Shown here piece by piece: positions 17,416 through 25,631 of a stretch of 41,757 nucleotides of DNA; position 1 is the stretch's first letter, and each line of letters starts with the position of its first letter. Under the pieces are notes generated by a model. It had not been told where the DNA came from. It saw only the letters and a program-made list of their open reading frames with translations, and searched no databases. The translations under genes and the position numbers were made by a program. This stretch comes from Chloroflexi bacterium OLB14. GTDB lineage: Bacteria; Chloroflexota; Anaerolineae; Anaerolineales; Villigracilaceae. The stretch covers positions 1 through 41,757 of the forward strand of contig LMZR01000037.1 of the NCBI GenBank assembly GCA_001567105.1. Direction: 5' to 3'.

Positions 17416-18879
17416 ATGACTCAAATCCTCTTCGGGCAATCTTACTACTTACGTTTTGACCCCAAACTTTTTCGGGCAATGCAACCCTATCCGCCATTGG
17501 GGACGATGTATGCTGCTAGTTATATCCGCGAAAAAGGATATGACGTAGCATTGTTTGATGCTATGCTAGCAGAATCGGAAAATGATTGGGCGAAAGCATT
17601 AGATGAACATAAACCACAATATGCTATTATCTTTGAAGATAATTTTAATTATTTATCAAAGATGTGTTTATTGCGAATGCGTCAAGCCACGTTTACGATG
17701 ATTCAAATGGCAAAAGAACGTGGATGTATTGTTATCTTGTGTGGAGCAGATGTCACTGACCATTATGAAAAATATTTAGCACACGGCGCGGATTATTGTC
17801 TGCTAGGTGAGGGCGAAGAAACACTGTCAGAATTGCTGAACCAATTATCAGTTAAGCAAGAAGCGAATTTAGAATCAATTTTGGGGTTGGCGTATAAGTC
17901 ACAAGTCTCAAGTCACAAGTCGCTAAAAATAAATCCAAAAAGACCTGATATAAAAAATTTAGATTCACTTCCATTCCCCGCATGGGATTTGATTGATGTT
18001 GAAAAATATAAAAAAATTTGGAAATCAAAACATGGATATTTTTCAATGAACATGGTTACAACGCGTGGATGTCCGTATCATTGCAATTGGTGTGCCAAGC
18101 CGATTTGGGGACAAAGATATAATTCGCGCTCGCCAGAAAATGTTGCAGCGGAGATGAAATGGTTGAAAGAAAATTTTGCGCCTGACCATATTTGGTTTGC
18201 AGATGATATTTTAGGATTAAAACCAAATTGGGTAGAAAAATTTGCAGATTTATTAAATGAAAATGATGCAGTGATTCCGTTTAAGTGTTTGAAGCGTGCT
18301 GATTTGATTAATGAAAAAACAGCGCGTGCTTTAGCGCAAGCAGGTTGTAAAACAGTTTGGTTGGGAGCGGAATCTGGTTCGCAAAAAATTTTAGATGCCA
18401 TGGATAAAGGCGGAAGTGTTGTAGATATTTACACAGCCGCTGAGTTGTTGCATAAAAATAAAATTGAAGTTGGATTCTTTTTGCAATTTGGTTATCCTAA
18501 CGAAACATGGGACGATGTGCAACTGACTTTGAAAATGGTGCGTAAATGTATGCCTGATGATATTGGTATTTCAGTTTCGTATCCATTGCCTGGTACAAAA
18601 TTTTATGAGCGTGTGAAATTGGAATTAGGCGAAAAACAAAATTGGGATGATTCGGAAGATTTAGCCATGTTATATCAAGGTCCATACCCGACTGAGTTTT
18701 ATAGAATTTTACATGGACGTGTTCATGCTGAATTTCGTTTGCGAAAATTGCTCAAAAGATTTTCTTTGAAAAGTTTTCTGTTAACCCCACTTTATATTTT
18801 TGGTTGGATTCGTAGTGAATTACGTTTGAGAAAATTTAATTCTATGAAACCTTTGGCGATGAATCAAACTCATGGCTGA
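17416..18879 (+). CDS. B12-binding-domain radical SAM protein
   Basis: The N-terminal third (about 20-145) is a cobalamin-binding fold with PYPPLGTMYAASYIREKGY and HGADYCLLGEGEETL. The radical SAM core begins near residue 210 with TTRGCPYHCNWC; the 4Fe-4S cysteines are C219, C223 and C226. Further motifs are WFADDILGL, WLGAESGSQKILDAM and FFLQFGYPNETWDD. A basic C-terminal tail follows. Relatives include BchE-like cyclases and P- or C-methylases. Residues 161-170 (KSQVSSHKSL) come from an in-frame repeat of AAGTCACAAGT units (17896-17921) in the linker between the domains. It overlaps the methyltransferase gene by eight bases. A role in modifying a glycan, lipid or secondary metabolite is inference from position. 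Confidence 0.9.
   Translation: MTQILFGQSYYLRFDPKLFRAMQPYPPLGTMYAASYIREKGYDVALFDAMLAESENDWAKALDEHKPQYAIIFEDNFNYLSKMCLLRMRQATFTMIQMAKERGCIVILCGADVTDHYEKYLAHGADYCLLGEGEETLSELLNQLSVKQEANLESILGLAYKSQVSSHKSLKINPKRPDIKNLDSLPFPAWDLIDVEKYKKIWKSKHGYFSMNMVTTRGCPYHCNWCAKPIWGQRYNSRSPENVAAEMKWLKENFAPDHIWFADDILGLKPNWVEKFADLLNENDAVIPFKCLKRADLINEKTARALAQAGCKTVWLGAESGSQKILDAMDKGGSVVDIYTAAELLHKNKIEVGFFLQFGYPNETWDDVQLTLKMVRKCMPDDIGISVSYPLPGTKFYERVKLELGEKQNWDDSEDLAMLYQGPYPTEFYRILHGRVHAEFRLRKLLKRFSLKSFLLTPLYIFGWIRSELRLRKFNSMKPLAMNQTHG
17896..17921. repeat. In-frame AAGTCACAAGTC repeat inside the radical SAM gene
   Basis: Two AAGTCACAAGTC units separated by TC, encoding KSQVSSHKS between the cobalamin and radical SAM domains. 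Confidence 0.7.
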
Positions 18880-19594
18880 GCATGATTTGTATCTCAAAGT
18901 CCGTCAAAAAGAAGGGAGACTATATTCGGATGAAGTTGTGGCGAAATTGCCTTCGTTTCAAAAAAATCACGCCTTATCAAATGAATGGCAAGCACGGTTT
19001 AAGTCTGCTAAGCGATTGAGAAGTTACTTAACTCAAAAAAATACTTCACTCAAAATATTGGATTTAGGTTGTGGGAATGGCTGGCTATCTAATTTTTTAA
19101 ATCAAGAAAATCATTCTATATATGGCGTGGATCAAAACCTTTTTGAACTTCAGCAAGCGACGCGAGTGTTTTTATCTTCCGCCGAGGACGGCGAAAAGAG
19201 CGAGAAATTATTTTTTCTCAAAGCAGATATTTTTTCTGCGCCTTTTCCTATAGAATCTTTTGATGTGATTCTTTTAGCCAGTGCCGTGCAATATTTTCCT
19301 GATTTATCAAGATTATTACAAACTTTATTTAATTATCTCAAACCTAATGGCGAGATTCATATTTTAGATTCTGCTTTTTATAAAGATGATGAAATTCCGC
19401 AAGCCATAAAGCGCAGTGAGGAATATTATCAATCGCTTGGCTTGCCTGAAATGAGTAGATATTATTTTCATCACCGACTTTCGGAGTTGCAGAAATTTTC
19501 TCCAAGATTTCTATATAAGCCAATGTTACTGCGTTTTAAAAAAATACTTGGCAAAATGGATTCGCCTTTTGCTTGGGTTATGATTCAAAAATAA
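18872..19594 (+). CDS. Class I SAM-dependent methyltransferase
   Basis: A 240-residue methyltransferase with motif I ILDLGCGNGWL (about 61-71), motif II YGVDQN, motif post-II KADIFSAPFPIESFDVILL and motif post-III HILDSAFYKDDE. The last third (YYFHHRLSELQKF) is typical of small-molecule or lipid methyltransferases of the UbiE-like group. Residues about 102-109 (SAEDGEKSE) are encoded by a GCCGAGGACGGC repeat at 19176-19197, inserted in frame in the loop between motif II and post-II. It overlaps the radical SAM gene by eight bases, so the two are translated together and may act on the same substrate. Substrate unknown. Confidence 0.88.
   Translation: MAEHDLYLKVRQKEGRLYSDEVVAKLPSFQKNHALSNEWQARFKSAKRLRSYLTQKNTSLKILDLGCGNGWLSNFLNQENHSIYGVDQNLFELQQATRVFLSSAEDGEKSEKLFFLKADIFSAPFPIESFDVILLASAVQYFPDLSRLLQTLFNYLKPNGEIHILDSAFYKDDEIPQAIKRSEEYYQSLGLPEMSRYYFHHRLSELQKFSPRFLYKPMLLRFKKILGKMDSPFAWVMIQK
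19176..19197. repeat. In-frame GCCGAGGACGGC repeat inside the methyltransferase gene
   Basis: CTTCCGCCGAGGACGGCGAA is a copy of the intergenic palindrome seen at 17377-17398 and 32953-32970. It encodes SSAEDGE without breaking the frame. Confidence 0.85.
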
Positions 19595-19595
19595 A

Positions 19596-20797
19596 ATGAA
19601 CATCAGCCAAACGCTTAAAAAAAAATATTGCTTGGTCAACCATTTCTCGTTTTGCAACACAAGCCTTGAGCGTGTTAACCAACTTGATGTTAGCACGTAG
19701 TTTGGGCGTGGCAGGCTTTGGAGAATTTGCTTTTATTTCATCAGTTGTTTGGGTTGGGAATGCCGTCACAACTTTTGGCAGTGACATGCTTTTGATTCGC
19801 AAGATTTCTGCTCAAAAAGATTTTTCAGAAATTTCAAGTTCGTTAGCCCTGCAATTGATTATTTCTGCTTTATTTATTTTATGCGCAACCTTATTTTCAT
19901 CATTGACCACCTTGCGAGTTTTTTATCTTCGCTTTAATTCCGCTTTCTTTTTTTACAATTTCCACTATTGCTTTGCGTGGTACAAATCAAATTGATAGTT
20001 ATTCTCAATTGCATTTCATCTTTGCGTTTTTACAATTTGTTTCAGCCGTCATTATCGCTATCATGCAAGCAAATATTCTTCAACTTGTTTTTCTTTTGTT
20101 GCTCGCACATATTTTGTCGGCGTTGATTAGTTTATTATTTTGCATAATAAAAATTCCACGCTTTATAAAAAATCTATTTATCTTTCCAAATAAAATTATT
20201 TCATTAGCACGTCAAAGTTTTATCATCGGTATTATCGGCTCGTTGCGTTTGTTGTACGAAAGGCTCGCCATCACCATTTTTCCTTTGCTTGCAGATTTAT
20301 CCACAACGGGTTTGCTTTCTGCCTCTGTGCGCGTGATGGATGCTACCAAACTTGGATACATTGCTATCTTCACACCGCTTTACCCTGAAATGGCGCGCGA
20401 TAAAAAAATACTTTCGCATCAAACTGGTTTACGTTTGCTTCTGCTTTCTGCTACATTCGCCTCGCTGATAATTTTTTTAACAGCAAAGTATGTGATTCAA
20501 TTTTTATTTGGCGTTGAGTTTGAGTCTGCTACAAGCGCCTTGCAAATTTTGGCATGGACGCTTCCTTTTTATGTCATCGTCTCTTATTATTCACTTGGAT
20601 TTTTAGCCATAGAATTAGAAAAGCCTGTATTGATTTCACTAACTATCAGTCTGTTGGGGTTATTGATCATGCTGATGGTGCTGAACCAGTTGTACGGTCT
20701 AGTGGGAGGCGCGCTGGCAGTTTTATCCGCAGAAATTTTGCAAGCAAGTTTATTATTCATCCAATGGAGAAAATATGCCTTTTCCAAATTATCCTAA
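19596..20797 (+). CDS. Polysaccharide flippase (MOP/Wzx-like), twice frameshifted
   Basis: Multi-helix transporter that moves lipid-linked glycans across the membrane. The start ATG 19596 gives MNISQTLKK; one A too many in the run of nine at 19617-19625 shifts into the frame of ATQALSVLTNLMLARSLGVAGFGEF, the hallmark N-terminus. A second extra base in the T run at 19919-19924 shifts into the third frame, with FTISTIALRGTNQID and RLLYERLAITIFPLLAD. The repaired chain is about 399 residues with roughly 11 to 12 hydrophobic helices. It overlaps the next gene by 23 bases. With the Wzy-like and GT2 genes it completes a plausible synthesis, flipping and polymerisation set. I see no strong ribosome binding site at the ATG. 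Confidence 0.82.
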
Positions 20798-21551
20798 TAA
20801 ATTTTCTAGCCAAGCGGTGATGAATGCACACGATACGATTGAAATGCGTAAGCGTTTTGGAAAGTTTCCAAACATCAAACCGCCGAGTGGATTAATTTTT
20901 TGTATGAAAAATGATTTGCCAAAAAAATTAAGTTGGCGTGTGCCGATTCAAAAAGTGGGTAAGGTGATGGGCGATATGTTTTTGGTTAAGCAGACGAAAG
21001 GAAATGTGGGCGTGCTTTCAAATTTTGGGATTGGTGCGCCTGTGGTGGTTTCACTTGCTGAAGAAATGATTTCGTTTGGCGTGAAGCAATTTATTATTTT
21101 ATCTTGGGCTGGGGCGTTGCAAAAAAATTTAAGCGCAGGTGATATTGTGATAAACGATTCTGCTATTTGTGATGATGGCGTTTCGCACCATTACATTAAC
21201 TCTGCTGAACGCGCTTATGCCGATGTGGAGTTGAAAAATAAAATTGAAGCAGAATTAAATAAACAAAATATAAAATTTTATTCAGGCGGCACATGGACAA
21301 CCGACGCACCCTACCGAGAAACGCAAGATGAAATTTTGAAATATCAATCTGAAAATGTGCAAACAGTAGAAATGGAAATTGCAGGCTTGTTTACATTAGG
21401 TCAGGTGCGGAATGTGCAAGTTGCATCTATCGTCATCGTAGCAGATAGTTTAGCAAGTTTGACGTGGCAAATGCCAAATGATATGAAAAAAATAAATCAG
21501 TCTTTTGAAATTGCCTATAAAACGGCTATTGCTGTACTTAATCAAAAATAA
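20775..21551 (+). CDS. Nucleoside phosphorylase (PNP/UDP family)
   Basis: Soluble 258-residue member of the PNP_UDP_1 family, which splits nucleosides with phosphate. Motifs: SNFGIGAPVVVSLAEEMI (about 81-98), LSWAGALQKNLSAGDIVI (about 111-128), a TTDAPYRE loop and VEMEIAGLF near 196-204, where the Glu contacts the ribose in this family. The closest type appears to be uridine phosphorylase-like, but base preference cannot be told. GGAG lies ten bases before the ATG, inside the flippase gene. Its place at the end of a glycan block may be incidental or may reflect shared transcription. A repeat follows the stop. Confidence 0.85.
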   Translation: MPFPNYPNKFSSQAVMNAHDTIEMRKRFGKFPNIKPPSGLIFCMKNDLPKKLSWRVPIQKVGKVMGDMFLVKQTKGNVGVLSNFGIGAPVVVSLAEEMISFGVKQFIILSWAGALQKNLSAGDIVINDSAICDDGVSHHYINSAERAYADVELKNKIEAELNKQNIKFYSGGTWTTDAPYRETQDEILKYQSENVQTVEMEIAGLFTLGQVRNVQVASIVIVADSLASLTWQMPNDMKKINQSFEIAYKTAIAVLNQK

Positions 21552-21557
21552 TCATTT

Positions 21558-21612
21558 GTCATTGCGAGGAAGGCTGAGCCTCGAAAGGCGAACGCCTGAC
21601 GAAGCAATCTTA
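21558..21612. repeat. Intergenic repeat, TCATTGCGAGG...CGAAGCAATCT family
   Basis: Starts TGTCATTGCGAGGA and ends GACGAAGCAATCTT with inner palindromes GGCTGAGCC and GGCGAACGCC. A fragment (ACGAAGCAATCTTA) is also found at 13553-13566, and related wording at 30285-30335. This is a widespread intergenic repeat type in environmental bacteria. Confidence 0.7.
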
Positions 21613-21731
21613 TAGTGCTGATTGCATACCAGATAGTGCAACTTTTTTATTTACTTGGCGTATATTTTTCAGGCTTTTATTTTTACTAAAAAAGTTATAC
21701 ACTTAATAAAAACTTTACAGGAGATTGAACT

Positions 21732-22268
21732 ATGAGTGGAAACCGTTCTCAACTTGCATTAGGAGTCATCCTCGTTTTGATTGGTGTTTGGTTTTTGTTA
21801 GACCAAACCGTGCCAGCCTTTAGCAATTTTTTTGATAAATATACCGAATGGCCCATTAACTTATTGCTAATTGGTGCTGTAATTTTCGTTGTTGGCTTAG
21901 TGCTTGGCTCGCCTGGCTTATCTGTCCCTGCCGCAATTGTGGCTGGCACTGGTGCAATTTTTTATTATCAAAAAGTCTCTGGCATCGGCGATGATTCATG
22001 GGCTTATATGTGGACTCTCTACCCAGGCTTCGTTGGTATTGGCAGTGTTTTAGCGGGCTTACTTGGCGATAATACCGCTCACAACCTCAAACGCGGATTG
22101 AACATGATGGTTTTCAGTGCTGTATTATTCTTGATCTTTTCAGCATTTCTTGGTGGATGGGATTTACTCGGTAGTTACGGTCCAGCCATTTTGTTAATCC
22201 TGCTCGGCTTATGGGTTTTAGGCAGTGGGTTGTATCGCACTTTCAAAAAGAAAAATCAAAGTGAATAA
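21732..22268 (+). CDS. Membrane protein, LiaI/LiaF-TM-like, 178 aa
   Basis: About six hydrophobic helices: near residues 8-25, 39-58, 65-82, 92-110, 124-142 and 147-167, with a basic tail (FKKKNQSE). The pattern LGVILVLIGVWFLLDQ resembles the small helix-pair module (DUF5668-type) found in LiaI and LiaF. AGGAG lies nine bases before the ATG. The gene starts a three-gene unit with a five-base gap to the next. Function unknown; envelope stress is inferred only from the LiaF-like neighbour. Confidence 0.75.
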   Translation: MSGNRSQLALGVILVLIGVWFLLDQTVPAFSNFFDKYTEWPINLLLIGAVIFVVGLVLGSPGLSVPAAIVAGTGAIFYYQKVSGIGDDSWAYMWTLYPGFVGIGSVLAGLLGDNTAHNLKRGLNMMVFSAVLFLIFSAFLGGWDLLGSYGPAILLILLGLWVLGSGLYRTFKKKNQSE

Positions 22269-22273
22269 TAATT

Positions 22274-23071
22274 ATGAAAAATAACTCTTGGCTTTGGGGC
22301 ATTGGTTTACTTTTTGCTGGCGGGCTTATGCTCGCCAATGCAATGGGTATTCGGCTTCCAAATGGCAATTCAATTACTAGCATTTTCTGGCCCCTTACAT
22401 TTATATTCTTTGGCGTTTGGGCATTGCTTAGCGTTTTTCGGAAACCTGCCGTGCAAACTGAATCAGCCAGCATTTCTTTAGATCATGCTGAACAAGCCAA
22501 ATTGAGAATCCATCACGGAGCAGGCGAATTGAAAGTTCACAGTGGCGCAAATACAAATGAATTATTACATGGCACATTTCAAGGCAGGGTGGAGCAAGAA
22601 ACTTCACGAAGCGGAAACAATTTGAATGCCACGATAAGAAGCGCATCTCGTTTTTTGGATTTTCCATTTTGGGGTTCCGATAATCACAATAATTGGGATG
22701 TATCGCTCAATCAAAATATACCTACCTCGTTGCGGATGAATATCGGAGCGAATCAATCTACAATTGCATTGCGTGATATGAATTTGATTGACTTGAAAAT
22801 AAAAGCAGGCGCCTGTGATATGAATTTGATCATGCCTGAAAAAGGTCGCTTCAGAACTGACCTCAAGCTGGGTGCCGCTTCGTTGACTTTAACCATCCCT
22901 GAGAATGTTTCTGCTAGCATTCATGCTTCGCTTGGCGCGGCAGATTTAGATATTGATAAAAAACGTTTTCCTAAAACAAATGGCATCTATCAATCAGCAG
23001 ATTATGAAACCGCCACCAATGCGCTGGAAATTCACATCAATGCTGGCGCGGCATCTGTCACAATAAAATAA
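22274..23071 (+). CDS. LiaF-like membrane protein with toast-rack domain
   Basis: Two helices (about 5-24 and 34-53) anchor an extracytoplasmic beta domain from residue 70 on. The repeated pattern of glycine, alanine and aspartate-rich strands (IHHGAGELKVHSG, MNIGANQSTIALRDMN, KLGAASLTLTIPENV, HINAGAASVTIK) is typical of the beta-helical toast-rack/LiaF C-terminal fold. In Firmicutes, LiaF restrains the LiaSR envelope-stress system. No LiaS or LiaR gene is nearby, so the role may differ. Five bases separate it from the preceding gene and 13 from the next. Confidence 0.82.
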   Translation: MKNNSWLWGIGLLFAGGLMLANAMGIRLPNGNSITSIFWPLTFIFFGVWALLSVFRKPAVQTESASISLDHAEQAKLRIHHGAGELKVHSGANTNELLHGTFQGRVEQETSRSGNNLNATIRSASRFLDFPFWGSDNHNNWDVSLNQNIPTSLRMNIGANQSTIALRDMNLIDLKIKAGACDMNLIMPEKGRFRTDLKLGAASLTLTIPENVSASIHASLGAADLDIDKKRFPKTNGIYQSADYETATNALEIHINAGAASVTIK

Positions 23072-23084
23072 AGAGAGAATGTTT

Positions 23085-23855
23085 ATGAAAAAATTTGATG
23101 TAAGAATTGTAATGGGCTTGTTGTTAATTGTGGGCGGTGGGTTAATGCTGGCGCAAACAATGGGTTATTTAGAAAATGTCTCCGATTATTTTTGGGGCAT
23201 TTTATTTGTAATGGTTGGCTTAACATTTTTATCTTTACTGTTTAGTGATAAGAATAACTGGTGGAGTGCTATTCCTGGGTTTATCTTTTTAGCATTAGGC
23301 GCATTGATTTTGCTACCCGAATCTTTAGAAGATATTGGCGGTGGAATCTTTTTAGGCGGTGTTGCACTTTCATTTTGGTATGTGTACTTGACTGATAGAA
23401 ATGGACGTTGGTGGGCAATTATCCCAGCGGGCGTGGTCACTGCGCTTTCACTGCTGGTCATTGTTTCAGAATATTTTGAAGATTATTCTGCTGCCATTGT
23501 ATTAGGCGGAATTGGTTTAACATTCTTATTTGTTTATCTCACCAACCGCACAGAAAGATGGTGGGCATTAATCCCCTTTGGCGTACTATCCACACTTGCT
23601 ACTATCACTGTTGTTTCTGAAAAAGTTGGCGAGTTCCAATCTGCTGGTGTTTTCTTTTTAGGTTTGGCAATTACCTTTTTATTAGTAGCCTTATTAACCA
23701 AAATGACTTGGGCATATTACCCTGCCGCCGTTTTAGCAGTGATGGGAATATTTGGACTGGCTTCTTTACTCAATGTTATGAACTACGTCTGGGCAGTTGG
23801 GTTGATTGTGGTCGGCGTATTTGTTTTGTTTCGATATTTTATGGGTAGGGCATAG
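23085..23855 (+). CDS. Polytopic membrane protein with paired-helix repeats
   Basis: 256 residues with about nine or ten helices. The pattern of a helix pair ending in NWWSAIPGF, GRWWAIIPAG and ERWWALIPFG is repeated three times, about 57 residues apart, so the protein grew by internal duplication of a helix-pair unit like those of its two upstream neighbours. ATG 23085 is preferred over 23079, because GAGAG is seven bases before the former but only one before the latter. Function unknown. Confidence 0.75.
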   Translation: MKKFDVRIVMGLLLIVGGGLMLAQTMGYLENVSDYFWGILFVMVGLTFLSLLFSDKNNWWSAIPGFIFLALGALILLPESLEDIGGGIFLGGVALSFWYVYLTDRNGRWWAIIPAGVVTALSLLVIVSEYFEDYSAAIVLGGIGLTFLFVYLTNRTERWWALIPFGVLSTLATITVVSEKVGEFQSAGVFFLGLAITFLLVALLTKMTWAYYPAAVLAVMGIFGLASLLNVMNYVWAVGLIVVGVFVLFRYFMGRA

Positions 23856-24158
23856 GAATTAGAGACTAGAGAATTATTAGACTTCCAAAGTCTTTCAAGT
23901 TGGTGGCTGACTGCCAATTTGTCAAGCAGACTTCGGAAGTCTTAATAAATATCCCAAGCCTGACAGGTTTTCACGAAATCCTATCTTATCCATTAGATTT
24001 TCACTCACAGGCTTTCGGCAGACTCAAGCCATGATGAAATCTGTCAGAGTTTTATTCATAGACTTCGGAAGTCTCACCTAAAAGAATTGACAAGTTATCT
24101 CGCATTGTTAAATCTAACTTAGCAGACTTCCGAAGTCTTTTGTATAAGTAATAAATTC
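23856..24158. repeat. Gene-free gap with four AGACTTC(C/G)GAAGTCT palindromes
   Basis: Copies at 23879-23893 (one altered arm), 23928-23942, 24060-24074 and 24124-24138. Spacing is irregular (34, 117 and 49 bases between copies), unlike a CRISPR array. The gap also holds the second copy of the 36-nt repeat (24005-24040) and two related pieces, CCTGACAGG (about 23959) and CTGTCAGAG (about 24041). It lies between convergent genes, and the palindromes may act as bidirectional terminators. Confidence 0.8.
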
Positions 24159-25631
24159 TTACGGATATTCTGCATTCACAGATGTAAATTCATCACCACA
24201 TTCGCAAGCAATCACAGTTGCATTGCCTTTGGTGAGTGTGCCTAAATATTCTGCACTTCCACTATGGGCAGTCCAACCACTTAATACAAATGGAATAGCG
24301 CTATCAGCTAAAATCCATTCGCCATTATATTTTCTGGCAACATGCACATGCGTTCCTGTTGACCTTCCGCCTTCACATGATGGGTAGCCAATTAAATCAC
24401 CAGCGTTTAAGTTTAATCCCACCACCGCGCGTTGATTGGTTGCTAAATGTAAATAATAAATTACCCAACCTGTTCTTTCGTCTCCATCTTTATCAAGGTC
24501 AAGAACTACGCCTTCATTAGTAGATGAGCGTACTACGAGTCCGTCAGCAACGGCTACTACATAATTTTCTGGCTTTGCGGATGTGCAACCTGATTTTTCC
24601 GATGGGGGGGCAAAATCTAATGCGGCAAGCGGTTCACCCGTGCCCCAGCCTGTGTGCGGACCTCCCGTATAACTCCATGTCTGCGACTTTGGGAATGGTA
24701 ACAAAAGTTCAGGTTGAGTCAAACTACCTGGAATTAATTCAAACGGATCATCCCATGGGTTGCCAAACAGACTTACGTATGTTTTTGCTAATCCGCTGGA
24801 GCCGATGGCTTGAGAAAATTCATCAGCAGACATCATTCTTGAAAAATAATATTGCAAAGCAACTGAGCCAGCATTTTGCCATGGGTCGGGACGAAACAAG
24901 TTTCCACTAGCGTCTTCAAATTCTAATAGTGAGCCTTGCCGCCAACCATAATAGCCATTGTTTAATTCATTTGCCGCTAGCACCAACTGAAGGTAGTGTG
25001 ATTCCCAAAACAGGCGATCTAAGCCAAGTAATTTCCTACTAACGGGTGGTTCTTCTTTTGTTAATGCACCACCTTGGTATTCTAAAATTGCCAACAATAA
25101 GCGCGGGCTAATGCTGTAATTCATAGCCACATAGTCAACTAACTCGGCACCTGTACGAGTTCTTCCACCTACATATGCACTATAGTTTTTCCACCAGCCA
25201 TTTTGTGATTGTACAAAGGCTTCTGTGTTAAAACCCGAACTGGTAGGTGAATTGATAAAGGCTTGATCTGGAATGGATTGAAACGGAGTTCCCCACAATG
25301 CACGGTAATAAATTGGAATTTGCATTGGCATACCTGCTGGCATGGTGGTTGCGTCTCGTGGAATGAAAGTGTTAGCAGATAAAATTTCATCAACTGTTGT
25401 GTTGAAGCGTGCGGCTAAGGCAGGTAAAGTATCACCTGTTTGAGCAGTGTAGGCTACTAATTCAGCAGGTTTGAATGCGGGGCGAGTAGGCAGAGGCGTA
25501 GAATCAGATGGAGGAAACAGTACACCTGTTGGGGCTATGGGGGAGGCGGGGGTATTATCTGAATTTGAAGTAGAGGTGCAGGCTGTTAGTATGAGAATCA
25601 AAATCAAAAAAATATATTTTATTTTATTCAT
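24159..25631 (-). CDS. LysM/M23 cell-wall hydrolase lipoprotein, copy 1
   Basis: Numbering is from a GTG three codons upstream of the chosen ATG. A lipobox ends at Cys21 (LILTAC), a Ser/Pro/Thr-rich linker follows, and a LysM peptidoglycan-binding domain spans about 62-109. The middle domain contains FVQSQNGWW and SPRLLLAILEYQ; Glu187 resembles the catalytic Glu of lysozyme-like transglycosylases, which is inference. A C-terminal M23 (LytM-like) peptidase has GGPHTGW (H329), ALDFAP (D342), a His at 398 and HVHVARKYNGEW (H431, H433), the likely zinc set, with a wider H-to-D spacing than in LytM. Two paralogues lie directly upstream. It overlaps the preceding gene by eight bases. Confidence 0.87.
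   Translation of the reverse strand: MNKIKYIFLILILILTACTSTSNSDNTPASPIAPTGVLFPPSDSTPLPTRPAFKPAELVAYTAQTGDTLPALAARFNTTVDEILSANTFIPRDATTMPAGMPMQIPIYYRALWGTPFQSIPDQAFINSPTSSGFNTEAFVQSQNGWWKNYSAYVGGRTRTGAELVDYVAMNYSISPRLLLAILEYQGGALTKEEPPVSRKLLGLDRLFWESHYLQLVLAANELNNGYYGWRQGSLLEFEDASGNLFRPDPWQNAGSVALQYYFSRMMSADEFSQAIGSSGLAKTYVSLFGNPWDDPFELIPGSLTQPELLLPFPKSQTWSYTGGPHTGWGTGEPLAALDFAPPSEKSGCTSAKPENYVVAVADGLVVRSSTNEGVVLDLDKDGDERTGWVIYYLHLATNQRAVVGLNLNAGDLIGYPSCEGGRSTGTHVHVARKYNGEWILADSAIPFVLSGWTAHSGSAEYLGTLTKGNATVIACECGDEFTSVNAEYP

Noticed and set aside
23879..24138. CRISPR array
   Set aside because: The repeats are 15-bp palindromes at irregular distances (34, 117 and 49 bases between copies) with no cas genes nearby.
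24524..24910. A 128-codon plus-strand frame
   Set aside because: Antisense to the M23 domain of lipoprotein copy 1, without domain or start signal.
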